The notes below the pieces were generated by a model. That model made no database searches. It was not told the origin of the DNA and worked only from the letters and a program-made list of their open reading frames with translations. DNA of 64,000 bases, taken from Luteibacter sp. OK325. Lineage in GTDB: Bacteria; Pseudomonadota; Gammaproteobacteria; Xanthomonadales; Rhodanobacteraceae. Position 1 is the first letter of the stretch; every line of letters begins with the position of its first letter. A program made the position numbers and the translations under genes. The stretch covers positions 1 through 64,000 of the forward strand of contig NZ_QAOX01000002.1 of assembly GCF_003050935.1 (NCBI RefSeq), written 5' to 3'. Shown here piece after piece: positions 16,852 to 24,729 of the stretch.

Positions 16852-17957
16852 CAGTCTTCTCCCAACTGCGAGCGCAGGATGCGAGCTTTCAAGGCGAACG
16901 CTCCCTTGCGCACGTACGGTGCACCCGCGGCGAGTCCCTGCTTGATCTCGGTCCAACCGTCGCGGGTGTCGCCGACCTCGACCGGAACCGGTTCAAACTG
17001 GCCGGGCCGGGTAGTTCGCACGAAGACCGTGGCCTGGTTCTGCAGGAGCACGATGGCCTCTGCGGGCACCGCCAGTTGCCGCGTAGCCGAGGTGATGGCG
17101 ATATGGCTTTCCACAAGTTCGCCCGGGTGCAGCAAGTCTTTCTCATTGGCCACCTGGATGCGGACATCGACGGTGCGGGTTTTTTCATCGGTCTGGTGCG
17201 ATCGCTGCACGACCTTGCCGGGCAACTCGGTGCCATGCGCGACGATGGTCACCGTATCGCCTTCCTTGACCTGTTCAGCGGCGGCAGGGGAAAGACGCGC
17301 CTCGACCCACACGGACGACTCGGTAACCAGGGTGAACAGAGGCCGCCCTGGTTCGATCCGTTCCCCGACCAGGAACGCATCGGTCGTCACGCGCCCGGCA
17401 CGTGGAGCGAGCAGCTCGAAGCTACCGTCCGCTGCGGATGAGCCTCGCTTGATCAGACGGGTGATCTGCGCGTCGGACAAACCGTAGGCCCTGAGCTTCG
17501 CCTTGGCCTGATCGCGCTGCACCAGGGCTTCGTTATAGCGACGTGCCGACACCGCCTGCGCGCCGAGTGCAGCCACGCGCTGCCAATCCTGGCTGGCTAC
17601 GATGAGCTGGCCTTGTGTCTCCGCCACCTCGACGCTGGAAAGCACGACGAGGGGTGAGCCAGCCGCGACGATGTCGCCCAGCCTGGCTTTGCGGGCGATG
17701 ACCTGGGATGCGACCCGCGGTGAGACCAGCACCGTGTTGTACGCATCGACTTTGACCTCGCCGGGTGCCTTGATCTGGTCGGACACCGTACGGACGGCAA
17801 GGGTCTCGACCACGATGCCGGCCGTTCTGATCGCAGCGGCATCGAGCACGAGAGGATGGCTCGTGGCCTCTTCCGCGCCGACGGCGGGCGAGGGGCTACC
17901 CAGCAGCACGGCCAGTGACAGGGACAGGACGGTGGGATGGAGAAGGCGCGCGGTCAT
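16851..17957 (-). CDS. CzcB-type periplasmic adaptor (membrane fusion protein)
   Basis: 368 residues. A signal peptide (residues about 1-28) precedes the mature protein. Then come a barrel-sandwich half-motif (VKVDAYNTVLVSPRVASQVI), a helical hairpin (about 110-180), the second lipoyl-like half with LLAPRAGRVTTDAFLVGE, and a beta-barrel/membrane-proximal domain with VAHGTELPGKVVQRS and HPGELVESHIAI. It bridges the RND permease to the TolC-like channel. The frame is open to 18134, but the ATG at 17957 overlaps the channel gene's stop (ATGA) and gives a proper signal peptide. No His-rich N-terminal metal site such as that of classical CzcB is seen. Confidence 0.92.
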   Translation of the reverse strand: MTARLLHPTVLSLSLAVLLGSPSPAVGAEEATSHPLVLDAAAIRTAGIVVETLAVRTVSDQIKAPGEVKVDAYNTVLVSPRVASQVIARKARLGDIVAAGSPLVVLSSVEVAETQGQLIVASQDWQRVAALGAQAVSARRYNEALVQRDQAKAKLRAYGLSDAQITRLIKRGSSAADGSFELLAPRAGRVTTDAFLVGERIEPGRPLFTLVTESSVWVEARLSPAAAEQVKEGDTVTIVAHGTELPGKVVQRSHQTDEKTRTVDVRIQVANEKDLLHPGELVESHIAITSATRQLAVPAEAIVLLQNQATVFVRTTRPGQFEPVPVEVGDTRDGWTEIKQGLAAGAPYVRKGAFALKARILRSQLGED

Positions 17958-19228
17958 CGGGAAGTGTCCTTGGAGGGGCCATCGATCCATTCGGTCAGGC
18001 GACCGGAGGCGGCGAGGTAATCGAACCAGGCCTGCCAGGTCTGGCTTTCCAGCGCGCGGCTGGAGAGTGCTGAATCGAGGCTCTGTTTGAGTTGCACGAG
18101 GTAGTCCGAGGTGCCGATCTCGCTGGCTTGCCACAGCTTCTCGAGGGTCTGGACGCGTTCGTCGAAAGCGTTGGCGCGGCTTTGCCGGAATGACGCCGCC
18201 GCGCCGCGCAGGGCGGCATAGGTGGCCCGGGTCTGTTCGAGTGCGGCATCGGAACGCAAGGTGGTCGCCCGTCGTGAGGCGAATGCCGCGTCGGCATCGG
18301 CCTGGGCAGCGGCGATCTCGGCGCGACCGGTGTTCAGGATCGGAATCGGAATGGACACGCTGATGCCGACGACACGATCCGTGCGCGTGCCACTTCGCAC
18401 GCGCCCGCCAGTCAGGCTCACCGTGGGATCGGGCCGCTGCGCACGCTGGGCGACCACGACGCCGGCCTCGGCGCGGTCCTGATTCGCCTGCGCCCGAATC
18501 AGATCCGGCCGGTCGGTCGCCGGCATGGGAGCGATCGCATCCGCCTCTGGAGGCAGGGCCGGGGGCAGTCCGGGCAAAGCCGCGTTGGTATCACTACCCA
18601 CCGCGGCTAAGGCGGCCAGCGAGATAGCCTCCTGGCCAACCAGTGACGCCTGCTGGATCTGCGCCTCGCCCAGGGCCAGGCCGGCCAGGTCGCGTTCCGA
18701 GGTGCTGATGTCGCCTACTCTGAGGCGCTGGGCTGCCAGCTCGTCGAAACGCCCCATCAGGGCCAGGCGTCGACGACCCAGCTCGGTTTGTTCCCGCGCG
18801 AGAATCGCGCTCGCCCAGGCTTTCAGCCAATCCGCGGTGACATCGCGACGTGCGAGCGTGTAGGCCGCTTGGCTGGCCCGCACCTCTGCGTCGCTCTCGA
18901 CAGTCCGGGCCCGACGCTTGCCGAACAGATCCAGCGCAAGGCTGGCACCGGCGGTGCGCCGATCGACATCCGCGTTCTCGCCCTCCACTTGCACCGAGGG
19001 GTTGTAGAGCGGTTGTGCGGCGGCGCGAGCGCGTGCCTGCGCGGCGCGCAGCTCGGCATCGGCTACCTGCACCTGCGGACTGTTGGCCCACAGGTCACGA
19101 AGCGCGGCTTGCAGCGCAGGAGGTGGGATCGGGGCCGGCGCTGACTCGTCCGGGTGCGGGGAAGCGGAAACGGTGGCGGCTAGGAACACGCACACGGCGC
19201 CCCAGGGCGCGGCACGTAACAAAAACAT
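17954..19228 (-). CDS. CzcC-type outer-membrane efflux channel (TolC family)
   Basis: 424 residues. The signal peptide MFLLRAAPWGAVCVFLAATV is followed by two outer-membrane-efflux-protein repeats rich in Ala/Gln/Arg helices: AQARARAAAQPLYNPSVQVE, then GISVSIPIPILNTGRAEIAA in the second repeat. The Pro-rich ILNTGR strand-helix junction is a hallmark of CzcC/CusC channels. The ATG at 19228 has AGGAGA about 9 bases upstream; the longer frame to 19273 has neither. First structural gene of the CzcCBA set after the small Cys/His protein, with a 73-base gap that may hold a secondary ribosome-binding or attenuation region. Confidence 0.91.
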   Translation of the reverse strand: MFLLRAAPWGAVCVFLAATVSASPHPDESAPAPIPPPALQAALRDLWANSPQVQVADAELRAAQARARAAAQPLYNPSVQVEGENADVDRRTAGASLALDLFGKRRARTVESDAEVRASQAAYTLARRDVTADWLKAWASAILAREQTELGRRRLALMGRFDELAAQRLRVGDISTSERDLAGLALGEAQIQQASLVGQEAISLAALAAVGSDTNAALPGLPPALPPEADAIAPMPATDRPDLIRAQANQDRAEAGVVVAQRAQRPDPTVSLTGGRVRSGTRTDRVVGISVSIPIPILNTGRAEIAAAQADADAAFASRRATTLRSDAALEQTRATYAALRGAAASFRQSRANAFDERVQTLEKLWQASEIGTSDYLVQLKQSLDSALSSRALESQTWQAWFDYLAASGRLTEWIDGPSKDTSR

Positions 19229-19301
19229 GGGGAAAGTCTCCTGAAAACCAGCAACGACCGACGCGCCCGGCATGCCGGGCGAGCGTCGGAGACGGAGGGT
19301 T

Positions 19302-19688
19302 TCAGGCGATAGGAGGCCGTAGCGGCGCGCGATTGAACAGCGGCATCGGTGCCGCCGGAAGGTGGCTCACGACAGTGGGCAAGCCGACGACAGCGATGAG
19401 AGCGGGCATGGTCGCGGGTAATGCTGTTGCGTGTGCGCAAGCGCAGTGGCAGCCGCCGGGCTCACCGAGCAGACAAGCATCGCCGTCGTCTACGGAAGAG
19501 GTCGATGCTTGCAACACGCTCACTATCTCGGCGTGATCGCCGGACGGCGCACTGGATGCCAGGCTGGGGCCGTCCATGACGCACACGGTTCCCGCTGCGA
19601 TCTTGATCATCAGCGCCGCGATCAACAGCAGCCAGCCACCTTTGTGGCGGCGCAGGCGCTGAATCATCGTGGGAAGTGGGCGGGACAT
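19302..19688 (-). CDS. small Cys/His-rich protein of the metal-efflux locus (CzcI-like)
   Basis: 128 residues. A basic N-terminus (RLRRHKGGW) leads into one hydrophobic helix (LLLIAALMIKIAAGTVCV). The exported part contains a compact metal-ligand cluster, CLLGEPGGCHCACAHA, near residues 80-95. The C-terminus is Pro- and Ala-rich. Small proteins with this layout often open czc or cop operons (CzcI, DUF2946-like) and are thought to bind or sense metal in the periplasm. I infer the same role here from position and cysteines; no specific family is certain. ATG at 19688 is chosen over the longer open frame (to 19847) because it starts at the signal sequence. Confidence 0.6.
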   Translation of the reverse strand: MSRPLPTMIQRLRRHKGGWLLLIAALMIKIAAGTVCVMDGPSLASSAPSGDHAEIVSVLQASTSSVDDGDACLLGEPGGCHCACAHATALPATMPALIAVVGLPTVVSHLPAAPMPLFNRAPLRPPIA

Positions 19689-19803
19689 GGTGTGGATGCT
19701 AGGGGATGGCCTGCCTGTTAGACAATTCCATCGGAACAATCCGGCGTATTTTTCAGAATGATCCGATATCCGTCGCCGTGAGGGACCCCTAGTCTTCCGG
19801 CCC

Positions 19804-20259
19804 ATGATCTGGAAGAAATCGATGATCGCGGCCGTCTCGGCTGCCATGGTGAGGCGCTACCCGGCGCCCTGGACCGCACTGACGTTCGCCGCGGTTCCCG
19901 TGCTTCTGCGTTGTGTGTCCTCGCACGTCGGCGGCGCGTTGTTGCTTTGCGTTGGGCACGATGGCTTTCGATCAACGTTGGTCGTCGGTGCAGCGGTCTT
20001 CGCATTGAGCTTCGTCGGATTCCTCAAGTACAGCTCGCGCGCCGAGTTGCTAGCGTATGCACTGTGGGTGGTGACGTTCCTTTCCGTTGCCGTCCTCGGA
20101 ATCGTGATGTTCGAGGCCTTTGGCCCACCCGAGCAGTGGAGTGGCTCGCTGTCGCTGCCGGCGATGGTGGTAATGAGTTGCTGTGCCGGCGTCATTTCCG
20201 GTGCGGTCCTGAGATTCACGCTTTTCTGTAGGAGCCGCTTCAGCGGCGATGGGTGCTAG
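19804..20259 (+). CDS. small membrane protein running into a REP element
   Basis: 151 residues with about four hydrophobic helices (WTALTFAAVPVLLRCV, STLVVGAAVFALSFVGF, LLAYALWVVTFLSVAVLGIV, LPAMVVMSCCAGVISGAVL). No family is recognised. The last residues (CRSRFSGDGC) are translated from the REP palindrome at 20227-20249, so the original stop may have been lost or the repeat may have inserted at the 3' end. No clear ribosome-binding site precedes the ATG. It is divergent from the metal-efflux operon and convergent with 20336-20851. Could be a real but fast-evolving gene. Confidence 0.45.
   Translation: MIWKKSMIAAVSAAMVRRYPAPWTALTFAAVPVLLRCVSSHVGGALLLCVGHDGFRSTLVVGAAVFALSFVGFLKYSSRAELLAYALWVVTFLSVAVLGIVMFEAFGPPEQWSGSLSLPAMVVMSCCAGVISGAVLRFTLFCRSRFSGDGC
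20227..20249 (+). repeat. REP-type palindrome, single copy
   Basis: TGTAGGAGCCGCTTCAGCGGCGA contains the perfect inverted repeat GCCGCT/AGCGGC. The same element recurs at 21041-21066, in a four-copy array at 21661-21776, three times at 39869-39962 and once at 44475-44500. Elements of this kind are typical scattered REP sequences of Xanthomonadales and Pseudomonas. This copy forms the 3' end of the open frame 19804-20259. Confidence 0.85.
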
Positions 20260-20335
20260 CGACAAGGTCAGGAAGCCGCCCGAGAACCGCCCGGAGGTAG
20301 TCGGGCGACTCCCCGAGAGCGTGACATTGTGGCGA

Positions 20336-20851
20336 TCAGCGCCTCATCAGTTCAGTAAGATTATTAACGTGATGCTGGTTTGCGGTAAGAAAATTGTCGA
20401 CAGACAGGATCCTGCCTTCCGGATTCAGGATGGAGATGTCAACTCCAGCGATCAGGTTGTCGAGGTCCGTAAGGTGTCCGTAAAAATGGGACTCCATTGC
20501 CGACAGCTCGTACTCCTTGATCGTGGCGTTGTCGGGACCGAAAAAGCGTGCTTTGAACGACGTTTCAAGGCCATTTGATGACCAGGCGGCGAACATCAGG
20601 TTAGAGCGGGGATGAAATGGTTTGAATGTAACGATGCCAGGCCCGTCGATCGCGACGTGGATGAGGCCACCAAGGTAGTCCTCGGGCGGCAGGTCGCCTT
20701 CATTGGTGAACCGATGCTTCCCAGGCGTATCCGTGCTGATCGTGAGCCACTTTCCCTCTTGTCCATCGACGGTGAGTGGTCCTGGTTTAAACGCATTGAA
20801 GGTCTCATTGATATCGTCCAATGAGACTTTCCAATCAGACGGAATTTTCAT
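20336..20851 (-). CDS. hypothetical protein, lower-GC gene
   Basis: 171 residues, starting MKIPSDWKVSLDDINETFNA and ending near ...NNLTELMRR. It has no signal peptide, membrane helix or recognised domain. Short beta-rich segments (GPGIVTFKPFHPRSNLMFAAW) suggest a small globular protein. The start is well supported: AAGGAG lies 7 bases before ATG at 20851, while the frame stays open without codon-like character up to 21178. Base composition is visibly lower in GC than the neighbouring operons, which hints at acquisition by transfer. It is convergent with the small membrane protein. Confidence 0.72.
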   Translation of the reverse strand: MKIPSDWKVSLDDINETFNAFKPGPLTVDGQEGKWLTISTDTPGKHRFTNEGDLPPEDYLGGLIHVAIDGPGIVTFKPFHPRSNLMFAAWSSNGLETSFKARFFGPDNATIKEYELSAMESHFYGHLTDLDNLIAGVDISILNPEGRILSVDNFLTANQHHVNNLTELMRR

Positions 20852-21040
20852 GGCATGCTCCTTATGCTTGGCTGGACGGCACGCTTTGGCGCGCCGGAGG
20901 CCGCCGTCAATGGGGCCTCTTTCGAGGATGCTTCGTTTCTCGCGTCTGTTCAATCCCGTCTGCGCTACCATCGTTGCGCGTATGCGGCAGTGACGTAGCA
21001 GGTGATTGACAGGCTTGGAATTGGCTGGTGCGAGAAGAGC

Positions 21041-21066
21041 ATCGCCGATGAATCGGCTCCCACAGG
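21041..21066 (+). repeat. REP-type palindrome in intergenic region
   Basis: ATCGCCGATGAATCGGCTCCCACAGG is the GATGAATC variant of the local REP element, with inverted repeat GCCGAT/ATCGGC. It lies in the 338-base gap between the hypothetical gene at 20336-20851 and the secreted-protein gene at 21190-21639. No gene is seen in the remainder of that gap, which must hold the promoters of the two divergent genes. Confidence 0.85.
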
Positions 21067-21189
21067 TGGCGTGGCGATTGGGGCGGTCGTTGTTACGTTC
21101 ACGCATTCTGTACGGACACGGTGAAAGATTCTCCGCCAGGAAGCGTTCCATGCAGCCTGACCCGGCTGCGGCGGTCACGGGGTGTGGCG

Positions 21190-21639
21190 ATGAACGGGAA
21201 GGGAAGCAGGTTACTGCTCAGGATGGCGTGCGTTCTCCTGGCCGTCTGGTCGGCCACCAGCGTGGCGCATGACGCCCGGGACAAGATTTCCGGTTGCCTC
21301 AAGAAGGTCGACTGGGAAGCGACTGCGTTCGGTGCCCAGGACGACCCGGAAGAGATTTTTGTATCGGCGGAAGCGTTCGACCGGTTGGCCGGATGCGTCG
21401 CGCCGGCGGCGGCTTCATCCGGAGCATCGACGGGCAGGATCTTCCATCGGGGGTTTACCTATGTGAGATCGCCTCAGTATCCGGGCGCTTGCGATGAGCT
21501 CAAGGCGGATGTGGTTCGGTATGCGTGGTGTACGGGCGCGCGGGGGCCTTCGACGCATGATCCGAAGCTGGTCGGTTGTGTGAATGAGTATTGCGATTTC
21601 AGTGTTGCGGATACGCGGCGGAGGTTTGGTGGGCCTTAG
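21190..21639 (+). CDS. small secreted Cys-containing hypothetical protein
   Basis: 149 residues. A clear signal peptide (SRLLLRMACVLLAVWSATSVAHA-like, cleaved around residue 27) precedes a mature domain with about seven cysteines (ISGCLKKVDW, LAGCVAPA, YPGACDELK, YAWCTGA, VGCVNEYCDF), suggesting disulfide bonds in the periplasm or outside. No family recognised. An upstream in-frame GTG at 21121 would add 23 residues without a signal, so ATG at 21190 is chosen. Its 3' end faces and touches the tail of the gene at 21636-22931. Confidence 0.62.
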   Translation: MNGKGSRLLLRMACVLLAVWSATSVAHDARDKISGCLKKVDWEATAFGAQDDPEEIFVSAEAFDRLAGCVAPAAASSGASTGRIFHRGFTYVRSPQYPGACDELKADVVRYAWCTGARGPSTHDPKLVGCVNEYCDFSVADTRRRFGGP

Positions 21640-22931
21640 GTGCTGGCCCGCTGGCGCGGGATCGCCGATGAATCGGCTCCCACAGGAGCATTCGCCGCTG
21701 AAGCGGCTCCCACAGGAGCATTCGCCGATGAATCGGCTCCCACAGGGGCATTCGCCGCTGAAGCGGCTCCCACAGGGTTGGCCTGGCCGGGTTTGGGGAG
21801 TTCGAAGTCGCGGTAGCGGCCGGGGTCGCCGGTCATGCCGGATTCGGCGGCTTTGGCGATGTTGTACATCTCGCGCGCGGTGACGTAGTGGAGGACGTAG
21901 TCGCGGCCGTCGTTGTACGTCGACTCCAGGTAATCGTGCATGGCATCCACGGGCGGGCCGAGGAGGGTGTCCATGTCGCCCTCCTGCGTGCCGTGCGTGT
22001 GGATCTTGATGAAAGTCCACTCCGGTCGGCCTTCGACGTGGATCCCCGTGCGTACCCATTGGTCCACGCGTGATGGCGTGGGCGGGCAGCCGCGGCGGAT
22101 GTCCGAATTCTCGATGCGGGGAATGATGCCGAAGCGGCGGTTCTTCCAGTTGAGGCCGAGCACGCCCTGGACGATCAGCAGATCGCCCGACGGCTCGCCG
22201 CCCACGCGCATGCGCACGCCGGTATCGTGTGACTTGCACTTATGCGGATCGTCGGCGGCGTAGTAGATGGCGTTGGACATCCGCGTCTGCGTGTCGCTGG
22301 GTGCCGAGGGTAGAGTGAAGTCGGCGTAGCAGCCGAGTTCGCGCAACAGGATCAGTTCGTTATTGATGCCGCACCAGCGGCCATCGGCGCGCGAGTTGTC
22401 CAGGCACCAGTTGCCGTGAATGAAGGCGAAGCGCAGCTGCCCCGTTGCCGGATCGCGTGGCAACGCGTTGTGCCTCTCGTGCAGCAGCCGGTTGAAACGA
22501 TCGATCGTGGCGACGAAATTCTCCGGCGTGTCGTTGTCGTGGTGAAGATGGATTTCGATTTCGCCATAGCCGTCGGCACAGAGCGACTCGATCTTGTCGA
22601 GGTGCTCCTCCACGTATTCCTCTTCGGGGTAGAAAAAGCTGTGCTGCGGCACGCGGCCGTCGGCATCGCGGTGGCGCGAGGCCAGGGCGCGATAGTCCGT
22701 GCACCAGCGGTCGACGCGACGGCGCTGCGTGTCCATGTCCACACGGCCCCAGTTTGGCTCGAAGTGGTCGACGAAGCAGAACATGATGTGGACCGGGCCA
22801 GTCACTTTCGGGATCTTGGGCCGGGTGAGGTATCCCCACAGCCAGTACTGCATGTTGCGCGCGCGGATCGCTACGGTCACCGCGGCGGCGACTACGAGCA
22901 GGACCAGGACGAACAGGGCGATGACGATCAC
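21636..22931 (-). CDS. membrane-anchored NodB-like/polysaccharide-deacetylase-like protein with REP-encoded tail
   Basis: 431 residues, last gene of the NRPS/glycan operon. An N-terminal TM helix (about 3-25) anchors a large extracytoplasmic domain. IMFCFVDHFEPNWG, HSFFYPEEEY, EIEIHLHHDNDTPENF and FIHGNWCLDNS contain the Asp and His residues expected of a deacetylase-like or metal-dependent hydrolase site, but the canonical NodB motifs are not intact. The last 40 or so residues are four decapeptides alternating PVGAASAANA and PVGADSSANA, translated from the 30-base REP array at 21661-21776. The start is GTG at 22931 in a GTGA overlap with the upstream glycosyltransferase gene. Function is inferred only broadly as glycan modification. 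Confidence 0.72.
   Translation of the reverse strand: MIVIALFVLVLLVVAAAVTVAIRARNMQYWLWGYLTRPKIPKVTGPVHIMFCFVDHFEPNWGRVDMDTQRRRVDRWCTDYRALASRHRDADGRVPQHSFFYPEEEYVEEHLDKIESLCADGYGEIEIHLHHDNDTPENFVATIDRFNRLLHERHNALPRDPATGQLRFAFIHGNWCLDNSRADGRWCGINNELILLRELGCYADFTLPSAPSDTQTRMSNAIYYAADDPHKCKSHDTGVRMRVGGEPSGDLLIVQGVLGLNWKNRRFGIIPRIENSDIRRGCPPTPSRVDQWVRTGIHVEGRPEWTFIKIHTHGTQEGDMDTLLGPPVDAMHDYLESTYNDGRDYVLHYVTAREMYNIAKAAESGMTGDPGRYRDFELPKPGQANPVGAASAANAPVGADSSANAPVGAASAANAPVGADSSAIPRQRAST
21661..21776 (+). repeat. four-copy REP array, 30-base period
   Basis: Four copies at 21661-21686, 21691-21716, 21721-21746 and 21751-21776 alternate between CGCCGATGAATCGGC and CGCCGCTGAAGCGGC. Both variants are perfect palindromes, so the two arms change together. 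Units are separated by 4-base links (AGCA, GGCA). The 30-base period is a multiple of three, and the array is read on the minus strand as the C-terminus of the gene 21636-22931. It is not a CRISPR: there are no unique spacers. Confidence 0.92.
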
Positions 22932-24094
22932 ACGGCGGCTCCGGCTGGCACCAGGGTGAGCAGTTGCTCGGCGTTGTTGCGCCACTGCCGCTCGCTGGCG
23001 ATGTAATCACGCGCGGCATGACCCACGCGCCTGCGCTCATCGGTCAGCCGGGCCAGTTCGAGCACGCGCTCGACGCAGGCGGCGGCATCGCCGTGCGGGA
23101 ACAACCATCCCGTGCGGCCATCGGCGATCACCTCGGCGACCGGTGCGTAATCCGGTGCGACCATGGGAACGCCCATGCCCATGAACTCGAACAGTTTCAT
23201 GGGAGAACCGTAGTGATTGGAATTCGGCAACACGGCATAGTCCATGCAGGCGATCCAGCTGGCTACGTCCTCGTGCGGCACCCGGCCCGGAAGCAGGACG
23301 CGTTCGCTGAGGCCGCGTTCCGCGACCAGTGCACGCACCGCCGGCAGGGTCTTGCCGTCGCCGACGAAGACCAGGGCAAGTTCGGGTACGTCATGCAGCC
23401 GGTTCGCGATGGCTTCGACGAAGTCGTCCACGCCATGCCAGTGGGCAAAGGCACCGATGTGTCCGCAGACTGTGCGCCCGCTGAGCCCGCGCTCCTGGCG
23501 CAGGGTCTCGCGATCGAAGCGGCCCGGATCGAAGCGGGCGAGGTCGACGGCGTTCGGTGAGATCACCGAGGGTGCGATGTCGCCATAGGCGGCGATGGCC
23601 TGGTCACGGAAATAGGTGGAGATGAATACCAGGCCGGTGGCATGGCGCAGGCACCAGCCTTCGATGCGTCGCGCAAGGCCCTTCATGGTCAGCGGCCGTA
23701 CCCGGTCGACCAGGGCCGAATCGTTGATTTCCAGCACCAGCGGGATGCCGCGACGGCGGGCAAGCCACACCGTGGCGAACAGGAACAGCGAGTAACGTTC
23801 GTAGATCAGCTTCGGCGGATGCGTGCGCCACGCGCGCTGCATCCGTAGGAGGGTGACAAGGTTGTAGAGCAGCTCGAACATTTCGAACACCACGCCGGGC
23901 AGCTTCGTCACGAAGCCTGCGAGGCGACCGCGCTCGCCGCCAGCCGCCTCGGGTTGCTCACGTTCCGGATCCGCACCGGGAAACGACATGACCGACACCT
24001 CATGCCCAAGCCCACGCAGCGCGTGCACGATCCCACGGATATGCACGCCTTCCACGTGGCGCCCGCGCGTCCGGTGGTGGTAGAGGATGTTCAA
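22928..24094 (-). CDS. glycosyltransferase family 4
   Basis: 388 residues, GT-B fold. The N-terminal domain starts NILYHHRTRGRHVEGVHIRG and includes a conserved LVLEINDSALVD block. The C-terminal GT4 domain has HIGAFAHWHGVDDF, LALVFVGDGKTLP and the donor-binding EX7E-type region KLFEFMGMGVPMVAPDYAPV. It would transfer a nucleotide-activated sugar to a lipid-linked or peptide-linked acceptor on the cytoplasmic side. The likely start is TTG at 24094 (TTGA overlap with the deacetylase stop). The longer frame to 24142 lies wholly within the upstream gene. Confidence 0.85.
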   Translation of the reverse strand: MNILYHHRTRGRHVEGVHIRGIVHALRGLGHEVSVMSFPGADPEREQPEAAGGERGRLAGFVTKLPGVVFEMFELLYNLVTLLRMQRAWRTHPPKLIYERYSLFLFATVWLARRRGIPLVLEINDSALVDRVRPLTMKGLARRIEGWCLRHATGLVFISTYFRDQAIAAYGDIAPSVISPNAVDLARFDPGRFDRETLRQERGLSGRTVCGHIGAFAHWHGVDDFVEAIANRLHDVPELALVFVGDGKTLPAVRALVAERGLSERVLLPGRVPHEDVASWIACMDYAVLPNSNHYGSPMKLFEFMGMGVPMVAPDYAPVAEVIADGRTGWLFPHGDAAACVERVLELARLTDERRRVGHAARDYIASERQWRNNAEQLLTLVPAGAAV

Positions 24095-24729
24095 GGGGCG
24101 TTGCCGGGAAGCGCGCCAAAACGAATGCCCTGGTCGATCCACTCCGGCAGGAGCACGTCGAGTGCTTCGGCCGCCTTGTCGCTGTCGTCGTGCATGAGCA
24201 CGATATCGCCAGCGGCCGGCGGATCGTTGCGCAGGCGCGAGATGAGCGCTTCGATCGGGCGGTCCTGGTAATCGAGGCTGTCATACGACCAGTAGATGAA
24301 GCTGCGCTTGCGTCGGGCGAAATGCAGCAGCAGCTTCGCGCCGATATAGCCGTGCGGCGGACGCATGCGGTGGTATGGCCGGTTGTCGAACAGGCGCAGC
24401 AGGGCGTCGGTCCTGTACACCTCGTCGAGCTGCTTGCGCAGGTCCATGTTGCTGAAGGACCAGTGGCTGTACGAATGGTTGCCGATCATATGACCGTCGG
24501 CGACGATCCGCTGGACGATTTCGGGATATTGCTCGATCTTCTCGCCGACCAGGAAAAAACTCGCCTTCACGCCATGCCGCGCCAGCGTGTCGAGCAGCTT
24601 CGGCGTGTGCTCCGGGTCCGGGCCGTCGTCGAAACTCAGGTAACGCAGGTCGTGGTCGCGCGTGCGCGTGAGCACGAGTGCTTCAGGCAGCAGGCCGAGC
24701 AGGTCGTGCTTTTTCAGTTTCCAGTTCAT
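24091..24729 (-). CDS. NodB-type polysaccharide deacetylase
   Basis: 212 residues, a complete minimal NodB domain: LSFDDGPD (motif 1, catalytic Asp), HSYSH (motif 2, metal-binding His pair), RMRPPHGY (motif 3) and VLMHDD near the end (motif 5 His). No signal peptide is evident (MNWKLKKHDLLGLLP), so it probably acts in the cytoplasm on a lipid-linked precursor or is exported by another route. It removes N-acetyl groups from GlcNAc/GalNAc-type residues in this family. The free amine produced could be the attachment point for an acyl or peptidyl group made by the NRPS line, which is an inference. Confidence 0.87.
   Translation of the reverse strand: MNWKLKKHDLLGLLPEALVLTRTRDHDLRYLSFDDGPDPEHTPKLLDTLARHGVKASFFLVGEKIEQYPEIVQRIVADGHMIGNHSYSHWSFSNMDLRKQLDEVYRTDALLRLFDNRPYHRMRPPHGYIGAKLLLHFARRKRSFIYWSYDSLDYQDRPIEALISRLRNDPPAAGDIVLMHDDSDKAAEALDVLLPEWIDQGIRFGALPGNAP

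Noticed and set aside
16852-16956. 35-residue N-terminal extension of the RND permease
   Set aside because: It overlaps the adaptor's coding sequence, and the RND family normally begins at the MLERLVELSL position.
21661-21776. CRISPR-like 30-base periodic repeat
   Set aside because: The links are four bases long, so there are no spacers; the units are REP palindromes.
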